NCBI GenBank assembly: GCA_019237095.1
Contig: JAFAHT010000059.1
Coordinates: 1-41,151, forward strand
From: Planctomycetaceae bacterium
GTDB lineage: Bacteria > Planctomycetota > Planctomycetia > Isosphaerales > Isosphaeraceae
DNA: 41,151 bases
Direction of reading: 5' to 3'
The position numbers and the translations under genes are program-made. Positions 29,910 through 39,182 of this stretch are shown here, one piece after another. Under the pieces are notes generated by a model that was given only the letters and a program-made list of their open reading frames with translations, was not told the origin of the DNA and did no database searches. Every line of letters starts with the position of its first letter. Within the stretch, counting starts at the first letter, position 1.

Positions 29910-31439
29910 CTATTCCTCAAACATCCGCTCGACCGGCACGATCTTGACGGTCACGTTCTTGAGCGGAAAGGCGGCGATTTGCTTGTCCTCGGCGAGGATA
30001 TTCTCGGGGGTTCCCCGGGTGTCGTAGGTGATTGGCGAGGGCTTGCCCGAGGTCAGAATGTCACGCAGCTCGTCGGCGTTCCGGGACACGATGGCGATCT
30101 TCATGCCGGGCGGCTTCAGATGCTTTCGGACGGCCGCGTTGACTTGCTCGACGGTCAGCTTCGGCAGCCGCTCCGCCAGCTCGGTGACGAGGTCGTTGCG
30201 GCCGTAGAACTGGCCGTCGATTGCATAGCCCAGCCGGCGTGAAAGGGTCTGGACCCAGAGCTTGCTGTAATTGAGCAGGAACGAGCGCGTGGCCTCGAAA
30301 TCGGCCGGGCTCATGCCCTCGGTAGCGAGTCGGTCCAGCTCCCAGAACGCGGCGCGGAGGGCGAAGGCGGCCTTGTCGATCGGCACGGGCCGCACCCAGA
30401 TCGAGAAGTACTGCTGTCTTCTCGGGTTATTGGGAACCTGGAAAGTGCTCATGCCTTCCTGGATGAAATCTTCGATGTACGAGTAATCGCCGTAATTGAG
30501 CCCGCGCTTGCCGCGGAGGTCCTGCATGAGCTTGCCATTGAACGTGCGGTGCTCGCCGAGATACGAGTTGGCCACGGCCAGCGCGTAGAATTCGTCATCG
30601 CGCCGGGTCACGTCGATTGGGAAGCCGATCGAGATGGCTGTGGCCTCGGCCGGTTTGGCGACGATCGTCACCTCCAGTCCGGGACGTACGGCCGGCGGAT
30701 CGAGCAGTGGCAATCCCTGCGCCTGGCGGGGCAGGGACGCCAGGTTCGACTCGACCTGCGAGGCGGCCGCCGGTTCGAATCCGCCCGCCATGCCCAGGGT
30801 GAGCGCCTCGCGCGTGTAGTAGCGCTTGTGAAACGCCTTCACGTCGTCGAGCGTGATCGCCTTGAGGCCCTGCACGGTCCCGCGGTCGGGATGGCCATAG
30901 GGATGACCCTTATAGAGGTCGCACTGTAAGGTCCACTTGCCCAGCTCCTCATCGTTGTTGCCGCGCAGGGTTTTGGTGACGTAGTCGAGGGCCTCGTTGC
31001 GCAGCCGCTCGAAGTCGTCGGGGGCGAACCGGGGGGCCGTCAGCAGCTCGGTCACCAAGGGGATATAGGCCTTGAGGTTGTCTCGATGCACGGTGCCCTG
31101 GAAGGCCGTGGCCTCCTTGCGGCAGGCGCCGTCGAGGGTCGCGGCCATGGGGTAGAACTTTTCCAGGAGCTGTTCATACGAGAGGCTGGCCGTGCCCCCC
31201 TCGGCGATCATGGCCGTGGTCAGGGCGGCCAGACCTTCCTTGCCGCTGGGGTCGTCTTGCGAGCCAACCCGGAACACGAATCGGAGGGAGACCAGGGGGC
31301 TGGACGGAGAAGGGATCAGAATCGCACTCTTGGCAGCGACCTTGGTCTGCCCAGGCTCGGCGGAAGGTGCCGTGGATCCGGCGGTTAGGAGCAGCCAACC
31401 GAGTGAGAGGGCCAGGACGATGCGGTGTTTCCCATTCAT
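29910..31439 (-). CDS. M16 family peptidase-like subunit lacking HxxEH
   Basis: Signal peptide, LRFVFRVGSQDDPSGKEGLAALTTAMIAEGGT in place of the zinc motif, M16 fold throughout; 4-bp overlap with the 31436 CDS. Confidence 0.88.
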   Translation of the reverse strand: MNGKHRIVLALSLGWLLLTAGSTAPSAEPGQTKVAAKSAILIPSPSSPLVSLRFVFRVGSQDDPSGKEGLAALTTAMIAEGGTASLSYEQLLEKFYPMAATLDGACRKEATAFQGTVHRDNLKAYIPLVTELLTAPRFAPDDFERLRNEALDYVTKTLRGNNDEELGKWTLQCDLYKGHPYGHPDRGTVQGLKAITLDDVKAFHKRYYTREALTLGMAGGFEPAAASQVESNLASLPRQAQGLPLLDPPAVRPGLEVTIVAKPAEATAISIGFPIDVTRRDDEFYALAVANSYLGEHRTFNGKLMQDLRGKRGLNYGDYSYIEDFIQEGMSTFQVPNNPRRQQYFSIWVRPVPIDKAAFALRAAFWELDRLATEGMSPADFEATRSFLLNYSKLWVQTLSRRLGYAIDGQFYGRNDLVTELAERLPKLTVEQVNAAVRKHLKPPGMKIAIVSRNADELRDILTSGKPSPITYDTRGTPENILAEDKQIAAFPLKNVTVKIVPVERMFEE

Positions 31440-32821
31440 TTTTTCTTCTCCGTTTCGAGAATGATCACCGTCTCGTTGGTCGGGATGAAGTACCTGGCGG
31501 CCACGCGCTGGAGGTCGGCGGGAGTGAGACGTTCGAAGGCGGCGAAGAGGTCGTTCATGGCGTCAGGCCGCCCGGTGATCGCGATCGATTCGCCGATGGC
31601 ATGAGCGACCGCGTCGGCGCTGCGCAGCGACGCGGCGTAAGCGTACTTCAGATGCGACCGGACAGCGTCCAAGCGCGCGGAATCGATGGGCGTCCGGCCC
31701 GCCTCCGCCAAGGCATCGGCGATTCGCTGCCGCACCGCCGGCGGGTCGGCGGAGATCCGAACCCGCGCGATGATTGAGAACAGCCCCGGATCGCGGTGTG
31801 GAGAGGCCTCGGCCATGAGGGTCACGACTTTCTGCTCCTTGAGCACCAGCTCCCGGTAGAGTGGGCTGGTCTCGCCGAAGACGGCCTGCTCGATCGCTGC
31901 CAAAGCGGCGATGTCGGGATTTGCCGGGTCCGACGCGGGCATGTGATAACCGAGGTAGAGCGTGGACAGAGTCGGCACGGGCCAGCTCAGGTGGGCATTT
32001 CGCGGCTCGGTCTGCGGCGGCTCCTTGGGAATCTCCACGCTGGCCTTGCCGCGAGCCCACGAACCGTAGTGGGCCTTGACGAGGGAGACGAGCTCGTCAT
32101 GCTTCACGTCACCAGTCACCACGATGGTGCAGTTCTCGGGCCGGTACCAGCGGTCGAAGAAGATCTTGCTGTACGCATACTGGTTGGGCATGTCCTTGAT
32201 GTCTTCCAGGAACCCGAGCGTTGTATGCTTGTAGGTGTGCCTGGTGAAGGCCGTGTTCTGCATCGCCTCCTCCAGCTTGAGGAACGGCGAGGAGGCGTTC
32301 TTGTTGTACTCGCCGAGCACGGCCCGGGCCTCTTTCTGAAACGACGGCTCATCGTACTTGAGGTTCTCGAACCGGTCGGACTCGATCTCGACGGCCGTGG
32401 CCAGCGCAGAGGCTGGGATCGTCATGTGATAGCACGTCCAGTCATCGGTCGTGAAGGCATTTGAATCGGCGCCCAGCGACTTGAGGACGTCGTTGTACTT
32501 CTCTTGCGAGTACTTCTGGGTGCCGCGGAACATCATGTGCTCGAAAAAGTGGGCGAAGCCCGAGAGCCCCTTTTCCACCTCGTTGCGCGACCCGGTGCGG
32601 ACCACCGTGTAATAGGCAATGATCCCCGGCGAGTCAAACGGGACGGAGATCACGGAGAGGCCGTTGTCCAGGGTTGTCTGCTGGATCGGAAACGGAAAGA
32701 TCGGCTGTCGCTCGGCCTGCCCTGGTCCGGCCGCGGGGGCGGTTACCAGCATGAAGAGCATGATCACCGCCGCGAATTGTAGGCATCGAGGCATCGTGAA
32801 ATTGAACTCCTTTGGATTCAA
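31436..32821 (-). CDS. M16 family zinc metallopeptidase (catalytic)
   Basis: GLSGFAHFFEHMMFRGTQKYSQEKYNDVLKSLG (HFFEH) with downstream EARAVLGEYNKN; exported N-terminus. Confidence 0.92.
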   Translation of the reverse strand: MNPKEFNFTMPRCLQFAAVIMLFMLVTAPAAGPGQAERQPIFPFPIQQTTLDNGLSVISVPFDSPGIIAYYTVVRTGSRNEVEKGLSGFAHFFEHMMFRGTQKYSQEKYNDVLKSLGADSNAFTTDDWTCYHMTIPASALATAVEIESDRFENLKYDEPSFQKEARAVLGEYNKNASSPFLKLEEAMQNTAFTRHTYKHTTLGFLEDIKDMPNQYAYSKIFFDRWYRPENCTIVVTGDVKHDELVSLVKAHYGSWARGKASVEIPKEPPQTEPRNAHLSWPVPTLSTLYLGYHMPASDPANPDIAALAAIEQAVFGETSPLYRELVLKEQKVVTLMAEASPHRDPGLFSIIARVRISADPPAVRQRIADALAEAGRTPIDSARLDAVRSHLKYAYAASLRSADAVAHAIGESIAITGRPDAMNDLFAAFERLTPADLQRVAARYFIPTNETVIILETEKKK

Positions 32822-32836
32822 AATCGCCGCGAAAGA

Positions 32837-33025
32837 TCACCGGGACGCGAACTCGCGCCGCGGGCCGTCGGGCCCGATCTGAACATGGAATTTCGATCCG
32901 TCGGGAGTCACCGAGACATGGTAGATGTCCAGCGGCCGCGGCCCGAATTCATCCCCACGCGCAGAGCCCGTCAAGACGACCAGGCCAGCAAGTCCCGCAC
33001 ACAACCACCGCCAAGAAAAATCCAT
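32837..33025 (-). CDS. Small exported hypothetical protein (62 aa)
   Basis: ATG at 33025: MDFSWRWLCAGLAGLVVLTGSARGDEFGPRPLDIYHVSVTPDGSKFHVQIGPDGPRREFASR*; signal peptide-like; co-directional with the M16 genes. Confidence 0.55.
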   Translation of the reverse strand: MDFSWRWLCAGLAGLVVLTGSARGDEFGPRPLDIYHVSVTPDGSKFHVQIGPDGPRREFASR

Positions 33026-33052
33026 CGATGTTTGCTCCCTGATCCACGGCAT

Positions 33053-33264
33053 TCACTGGGCCTCGAGCGACTTCTCCGTCCGTGCCGAGTGTCCCAGGGC
33101 ATCGAGGCGGATCTCGTGCAGATCGTCGCCAATCTCAAGCCCATAAGCAAGAGCCGACAATTCCCGCCGGCAGTCGCGCCGATCTCAGCGACGAGATCCC
33201 GATCTTGGTCGCAGCGATCGAGGGTTTCCGCGATCTCGATCCCGATATCCAAAAGCATCAACAC
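33053..33264 (-). pseudogene. Apparent frameshifted small ORF upstream of the M16 cluster
   Basis: VLMLLDIGIEIAETLDRCDQDRDLVAEIGA... in one frame continues as DRRDCRRELSALAYGLEIGDDLHEIRLDALGHSARTEKSLEAQ* in another; GAGGG before GTG-TTG-ATG. Confidence 0.4.
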
Positions 33265-33727
33265 AGTACGACCCTCAGCCTCGACTTCCGAGGTCCAGCC
33301 GCATGGTGCAACCACTCATCATGTTGCTTCTGTGAAGCTCTCAGGTTGAAAAAAAGAAACATTAGGTGGCACTCGATGTCGCGATAGCCATCGTCGTTAC
33401 GCCTTCTAAAGGGGCAGTCGCCCGTTCGCAAGTTTTTTTCTCATGATTACTTAGAGAATCTTTGTGAAATCTTGTGATCCGGGAGATCTCACAAGTCGAA
33501 GAAATCCTTTAGAGTTGATGTTGCAGGCCAAGGTCTTCCAGGCTAGGGATACTCAGATCTGCAAGTAGGTGTCGTGGCTTGCGATCAATTGCGGTTCCTT
33601 GCGTAGCGAGGGACCATGTGTCGACGGCTGAATTTCGACGGCTGAAGGCGCCCAGTCACAGGTCCCCACCGCGACGACGTTCAGCACGAAGAGGTCGCGT
33701 TCATCGCACGCACGGAGTGTGCCACGT

Positions 33728-34189
33728 ATGATCGATGCAACGATCCTGGCAGTGACGGAAAATCCAAGCTGGCTGGAGTTCTTCTGGACCAAGTCGCGTT
33801 CGGTCCAGGGATCTCGGCTCGTCGTGACCGGCTCGATGGAAGAAGCGTGCGACCTGCTGAGCTGCACAGATGCACGCTTGATCGTGGTTGACTGGCAAGA
33901 TGCCACGGTTTCCAGCGAGCAGATGGACCATCTCCTGTGGGCCAATTCAATTCTTGCTCATCCCGCAAGAGTGCTGGTCGTCGCAGAGAGTTACCAGTGG
34001 GATCATGCCTTGTCGCTCTTTCAGATGGGTGTGGATGATTATATCGGCGTCTCCGAGCACTCGGACCAGTTGAGGACGATTGTCGACAGGTTGCTGGTGA
34101 GAACGACGACGCATTCGATTCGCAGCGCCCAGCCGGTTTCCCAGGTTCCCAGGCCGGTGCAGGATCCACTGCCCTTGCCAGCGCGGTGA
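33728..34189 (+). CDS. Receiver-like (pseudo-receiver) domain protein
   Basis: MIDATILAVTENPSWLEFFWTK...ARLIVVDWQDA...ARVLVVAESYQWDHALSLFQMGVDDYIGVSEHSDQLRTIVDRLL; receiver-like strand-helix pattern without the acidic pair or the conserved Lys. Confidence 0.6.
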   Translation: MIDATILAVTENPSWLEFFWTKSRSVQGSRLVVTGSMEEACDLLSCTDARLIVVDWQDATVSSEQMDHLLWANSILAHPARVLVVAESYQWDHALSLFQMGVDDYIGVSEHSDQLRTIVDRLLVRTTTHSIRSAQPVSQVPRPVQDPLPLPAR

Positions 34190-34256
34190 GTCGCGGCGGC
34201 GGCTTCGGCCTGAGAGCTGGACTTGCAACTTCTTCACGAAGTCATGCGTACCGATT

Positions 34257-37200
34257 TCACGGCGAGGCCGGAGATGGCGACGCCGCGGCGCGGGTCGGGA
34301 TGCGCGCTGGAGCGGTGCTGGGACGATCCAGTCCCAGGGGAGCGGATCCGTCTCTGACCTCCTGGAGTCTACGCAGATACCGGGAATAGAGCTGAGTGTG
34401 GCGGCTCTCTGGCGTCAGGTGCTTGCCGTCGATAAAAAGGGCGAGTACCGACGTCGTGGGCTGGAGAATATGGCCGGCCGTGACGACCAGGTTGGCGCGC
34501 TTGCCGGCTTCCAGCGACCCGACCCGATCGGCGATACCCAGAATCTGCGCCGCAGTGAGCGTCACCGCCTTGAGCGCAACGTCCTCGGGGAGGCCGAATG
34601 CGACGGCCGTCGCCGCCTCGTAGGGGACATTCCTGCCATTGGTCGCCCCGGCGGTGCCCCCTCTCTTGGAGCTGATCGCAACGGTGACACCCGCTGCGTG
34701 CAGCCGCGCCGGGTTGGCATACGCGGCGTCGTAGGGATCATGATCGTGGGACGGCACGTTCAACGTTCCACCGACGAGCACCGGCACTCCGGCCTCCTTG
34801 AGCGCGCCGGCAACCTTCCAGGCCTCGCTACCTCCCGAGATCACCGCCTTGAGCTTCAGTTCCTTGGCGATCGCCAAGGCGTCGAGAATCTCGGTGCGAT
34901 GGTTGGCCAGGAAGACCACCGGCTGCTGACCCTTCGCATAGGGGACAAGCGCGCTGAGGCGCGGGTCGAAGGGCGGGGGAGCCACACCCTTGGACCGGGC
35001 CTGGGCCACGATCTCGCCGTATCTGAGCGCCCTGCGAAAGTGCTCGCGGATTGCCTCGAGCTGCTCTTTCCGTCGGGCCTGCGGGTCCGGACCACCCTCA
35101 GCGTCTTCCTGTCCAGGACCTGGACCTGCACCGGGCCTCCTGCGCGGGCCTTCGGGCGTCCGGGGAACGAAAGTGGGAATGGTCACGTCAAGCGCTGCGG
35201 GATCGACGACGACGAGCTCGCGAGGAACCCAGCCGCGCAGGTTGATCACGCAGCCCTGGCCCGAGATCAGCCCCCCGGTCGGCTGCACGTACGCGGTCAA
35301 GACGCCGTTGGCGCGGGTCACCGGAATGTGTTCGGAGTCGGACCGGAGGGCCGTGCTGGCCCGCAGCTCGGGCTCGAATCGGCTGGCGTCGGCGTAGTCC
35401 TGGGTCACGGGCAGGCTGTCGATCTCGGAGAGTCCGATGGTCGAGCCGGCGTCAATCAGGCCGGGCCAGATCTCCAGTCCGCCCAGCTCGATCGTCTGGG
35501 CTTCTGGTGGAACCCGCGTGCCGGCGGGGCCGACCGCGGCAATCTTGCCATCGGCCACGATCAGTGTTCCGTTGGGGATCGGCGGGCCAGACACGGGGTG
35601 CAAGGTTGCGCCGACCAGCGCGAAGACGCCCTTGGGCTGGGAAGTGAACTCGACCACGTGGTTCCGAGCGGCTTCGGTAGCCTGCGGCATCGTCTGGTGG
35701 TCTCCGGGCCGGGCGCCGAGCTTACCGTCGGGCTCGGGCCGCTGGAAGTAGACCTCGCCCTCGATCAAAGCCAGCTCGCAGCGCGAGAAGGCATCGAAGG
35801 GATGGGCGTTGAAGAGCACGATGTCGCCGTCCTTGCCGGCCTCGATCGAGCCCAGACGACGGTCGAGTCCGAGCTCGCGCGCGGGGTTGAGCGTGATCAT
35901 CGCCAGCGCCTGAGCCTCGCTGACCCCGCCATACTTCACCATCTTGGCGGCCTCGAGGTTCAGATGGCGGTTCAGCTCCTCGCTGTCGCTTTTGATGCAG
36001 ACATTGACCCCGGCCTTGGTCAGCAGGGCGGCGTTGAACGGAATCGCATCGTAGGCCTCGACCTTGTAGGCCCACCAGTCCGAGAACGTGGAGGCACTGG
36101 CACCGTGGTCGCTGATCTCGGCGGCGACCTTGTAGCCCTCGAGCACGTGCTGGAGCGACTGGACCTTGATGCCGTGGCGCTCGGCGGTGCGCAGCAGCAT
36201 CAGGATCTCGTCGCTGCGGTAGCAATGACTGTGAATCTTGATCGATCCCTCGACGATCTGGGCCAGGGCTTCGAGCCGCAGATCCCTGCGCGGGGGCGGA
36301 CCGGCCTTGTCCTTCATCCGGGCTTGCTCGTAGCTCTTCCATTCCGCAAGGTACGCCTTGCCCTCCTCGAACGCCCGCTCGATCACCGACTCGACACCCA
36401 TCCGCGAATTGGGAAATCGACCCTGCGACCGGGTCACGTTCTCACCCAGGGCGAACTTCACGCCCTGGGGGGCATCGCGGATCAAGAGCTCACGTCCCGG
36501 CTTGCCGTAGCGCAGCTTGACCACGGCGTCCTGCCCCCCGATCGTGTTGGCCGAGCCGTGCAGCAGCCGAGCGGTGGTCGTACCGCCGGCCAGGGCCCGA
36601 TAGATCGACACATCATCGCCCGTGACCACGTCCTTGACGCGCACCTCGGGAACGATCGACAGACTGAGCTCGTTGACACCCCCCTGGATGGCGATATGGG
36701 AATGGGTGTCGATAATTCCGGGCATGGCGACGAGCCCTGCCGCCTCGATCACGGTGATTCCAGGTTTGGCCTTCACGCCTGGCCCCACGGCCGTGATCTT
36801 GCCGTTCTCGACGAGTATCGAGCCGCGGGCGATGGTTCCCTGGGAGACGGTCAGGATCGTCGCATCCTTGATCAGCACGCTGCCGCCGGTTTTGATCTTC
36901 GGCGCGCGATCGGCATCGAATTCGGTGGCCACGTCAACGAGTGGCTTGGGCGGAGCCTTTTCCTCGGGGCTGGCCGGCCTGGAACCGGGTGCTGGGCCAC
37001 GGCCCCCAGCCGGCTCGGCCTTGGGCTTCGCACTGGCAGGTGGCAAAGCCGTCTTGGGCTCGGCCTCCGCGGGCGGCTGAGCGGCTTTGGACTTTGTCTC
37101 TGCTGGCGGAGTGGCCTTGAGCTTGGCCTCCGCGGGCTCCTGAGCGCCCTTGGGCGGACAGGGGCTCTCCGATTTCGCGTCGGGCGATAGGGTGCCCGCG

Positions 37201-38882
37201 TTGGTCTTGGCGGCATCCGGGCGGTTTCCGGTCTGCGGTGGAGCTTGCCTCTGCACGTCAGGACGTGCCGAGGGATCCGGTCGTGGCCCGCCCGGAGAAT
37301 CGCCGGTTCTTTCCTGTGCGCCGGGTCGCGATTCACCCCGCGGCCCTCCCCCGCGCCCTGAAGAGAGACGGCCTTCTCCGGCCCCTGGCTCGGGAGCCTT
37401 GACCTCGAACTTGAGCCCGTCGATCAGCACGAACCGGGCCTTCGCCTGCTCGTTCTGGAACGGTGCCGTGAATGCCACCAGATGGCCGAGCTTGCCCCGC
37501 TCGAGAGTACCCAGCTTGCTCTCGAGGCCCGCGATGGTGGCGGCCTGGGTCGTGAGCGCCGCAAGGGCCTGGTCAGCCGTCAGACCGTTGGAGATCAGGG
37601 CGCGAAGCCGCGCCGGGAAGCTGTCCAGCCGCTCGAGACCCTCGGTGGCGAAGGCAAACGGGATTCCCGCCCGCGCCAGGGCGGCCGCCGTGGCCACCTG
37701 TTCCTTCCACTTGTCGCGGCGATGGGCCAGTAGCTTCAGCGGCTCTTCCTGCTCGAGCAGCGGCCGCTTGCGGTATTCCTCTTCGGTCGGGACCTTGGGC
37801 TCCTCGGGAAAACTGAGCGGGAGGATGACCGCGACGTGTTCGGCTTTCAACCGGTCGGCGACCTCGGCGGCCTCGCGGCCGCCGACGATGACGGCCGTGG
37901 TCCCGAACTCGGCGGCGAGATCGAGCGCTCGGTGGATCTCGTCGCGAGTGTCGGCCTGCCACCACACCGGCAGTTTCCGGCCCCGGGCCTGCCACAGAGT
38001 CCGCAGCGCAGGGTCATAGGGCGTACGGACAGAGCTACCGCCCTGATCCAGATCCACGAGCTTCTGGTGATATTCGGCGTCGAGCATCGCCTGCCGCAGG
38101 TGGGCAACCGCGCCCATGAGCGCGCGAGGGTAAGGGTTCTCGCTGCCGCCCTGATCCACGGCCAGCTTGCGGCGGCCAAGGCCCGGCGGCTGGAGTGAGG
38201 TGTCCGGACGGCCCGGGGTCGCCGCGGCGGAAGGTTCGGTGGGCTGCGCGAGGTGGACGTGGAGCGCGACGGGAGCCTTCACAATCGCCTCGCGACGGGG
38301 AAGGCCGCTCAGGCTGACCAGAGCGCTCTGGCCGGTTGCGATCGCGCCGCCGGGCGCCGACACGAAGGCAGTGAAACCGAGGCGACGGCGTGACTCGGCG
38401 AGCGCATCGGTCAGTTCGAGCGCCCCGGCCGCCTCGAATTCTGGGGTCAGCCCCCGGCGATTGTCGGCCGGCGTCGCGGCCAGCGGCGATTCGGCCAGGT
38501 CCACCGGCCGCCCGCGCCCGGTAGCCGACCGTTCCACACCCGGCCGCTGCCCGGCCGTCGTGAACAGGTCGATGAAGCCGGGATAGACTGTCAGACCTTT
38601 GCCGTCGATCACCTCGGCATCGAAGGGCACCACAACGTCCTTGGCCGGCCCGACCGCCTCGATCAGCCCGCCCCGGACCACGATCGTTCCCGGGTCATGA
38701 ACCTTGCCCGGCGCGGCGATGATCTTCGCATCCTTGATCGCATAGGCAACGGGGTAGCCATTCCGCGGCCGCGCGGGGTCGTCGTCTCCACGCGCGGGAG
38801 CGAGCGCCGGCAGAGCGGCTCCGAGCCAGCCGATCGCCAGGGTCAGAAGCAGAGCGCCCAGAAGAGAGTTAGTGAGCTTCAT
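34257..38882 (-). CDS. Giant amidohydrolase-family protein with three amidohydrolase-like modules
   Basis: ATG at 38882 with signal peptide; module 1 GLTVYPGFIDLFTTAG (no HxH), module 2 GLVAMPGIIDTHSHIAIQGG with IHSH, QHVLEG and SDSEE, module 3 GLEIWPGLIDAGSTIG (no HxH); Pro/Ala/Lys-rich linker between modules 1 and 2. Confidence 0.88.
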   Translation of the reverse strand: MKLTNSLLGALLLTLAIGWLGAALPALAPARGDDDPARPRNGYPVAYAIKDAKIIAAPGKVHDPGTIVVRGGLIEAVGPAKDVVVPFDAEVIDGKGLTVYPGFIDLFTTAGQRPGVERSATGRGRPVDLAESPLAATPADNRRGLTPEFEAAGALELTDALAESRRRLGFTAFVSAPGGAIATGQSALVSLSGLPRREAIVKAPVALHVHLAQPTEPSAAATPGRPDTSLQPPGLGRRKLAVDQGGSENPYPRALMGAVAHLRQAMLDAEYHQKLVDLDQGGSSVRTPYDPALRTLWQARGRKLPVWWQADTRDEIHRALDLAAEFGTTAVIVGGREAAEVADRLKAEHVAVILPLSFPEEPKVPTEEEYRKRPLLEQEEPLKLLAHRRDKWKEQVATAAALARAGIPFAFATEGLERLDSFPARLRALISNGLTADQALAALTTQAATIAGLESKLGTLERGKLGHLVAFTAPFQNEQAKARFVLIDGLKFEVKAPEPGAGEGRLSSGRGGGPRGESRPGAQERTGDSPGGPRPDPSARPDVQRQAPPQTGNRPDAAKTNAGTLSPDAKSESPCPPKGAQEPAEAKLKATPPAETKSKAAQPPAEAEPKTALPPASAKPKAEPAGGRGPAPGSRPASPEEKAPPKPLVDVATEFDADRAPKIKTGGSVLIKDATILTVSQGTIARGSILVENGKITAVGPGVKAKPGITVIEAAGLVAMPGIIDTHSHIAIQGGVNELSLSIVPEVRVKDVVTGDDVSIYRALAGGTTTARLLHGSANTIGGQDAVVKLRYGKPGRELLIRDAPQGVKFALGENVTRSQGRFPNSRMGVESVIERAFEEGKAYLAEWKSYEQARMKDKAGPPPRRDLRLEALAQIVEGSIKIHSHCYRSDEILMLLRTAERHGIKVQSLQHVLEGYKVAAEISDHGASASTFSDWWAYKVEAYDAIPFNAALLTKAGVNVCIKSDSEELNRHLNLEAAKMVKYGGVSEAQALAMITLNPARELGLDRRLGSIEAGKDGDIVLFNAHPFDAFSRCELALIEGEVYFQRPEPDGKLGARPGDHQTMPQATEAARNHVVEFTSQPKGVFALVGATLHPVSGPPIPNGTLIVADGKIAAVGPAGTRVPPEAQTIELGGLEIWPGLIDAGSTIGLSEIDSLPVTQDYADASRFEPELRASTALRSDSEHIPVTRANGVLTAYVQPTGGLISGQGCVINLRGWVPRELVVVDPAALDVTIPTFVPRTPEGPRRRPGAGPGPGQEDAEGGPDPQARRKEQLEAIREHFRRALRYGEIVAQARSKGVAPPPFDPRLSALVPYAKGQQPVVFLANHRTEILDALAIAKELKLKAVISGGSEAWKVAGALKEAGVPVLVGGTLNVPSHDHDPYDAAYANPARLHAAGVTVAISSKRGGTAGATNGRNVPYEAATAVAFGLPEDVALKAVTLTAAQILGIADRVGSLEAGKRANLVVTAGHILQPTTSVLALFIDGKHLTPESRHTQLYSRYLRRLQEVRDGSAPLGLDRPSTAPARIPTRAAASPSPASP

Positions 38883-39182
38883 CGGCCGCCGCGAACCCGG
38901 ATTCAAGGGTCGTCTCATGGTCGTGTTCACTCCGGATCGAATCTTCCGAGCAATTCCGGAACGGGCGATCCGGCTCCGCTCGACGAGGAGAAACCGAAAA
39001 GCAGGTGGGAGAGGTCGCGTCCTGGAAAGCCCGCCGGTCCTGTCCGAGATTCTCCAAATGAAATGATTGGAATCAACCCGGGCCGCACCATCAAGTCCCG
39101 ACCAGGTTCACTTTACGGAATGGCGCTTTTTCCCTGTGTCCTGGACCGGTTTTCTGACGTGATCGTCGCCTGCCCTACGATC

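Noticed and set aside
34398-37190. 930-aa plus-strand ORF opposite the giant amidohydrolase
   Set aside because: Antisense shadow of a high-GC gene; translation is low-complexity with no recognisable domain, while the minus strand encodes clear motifs.
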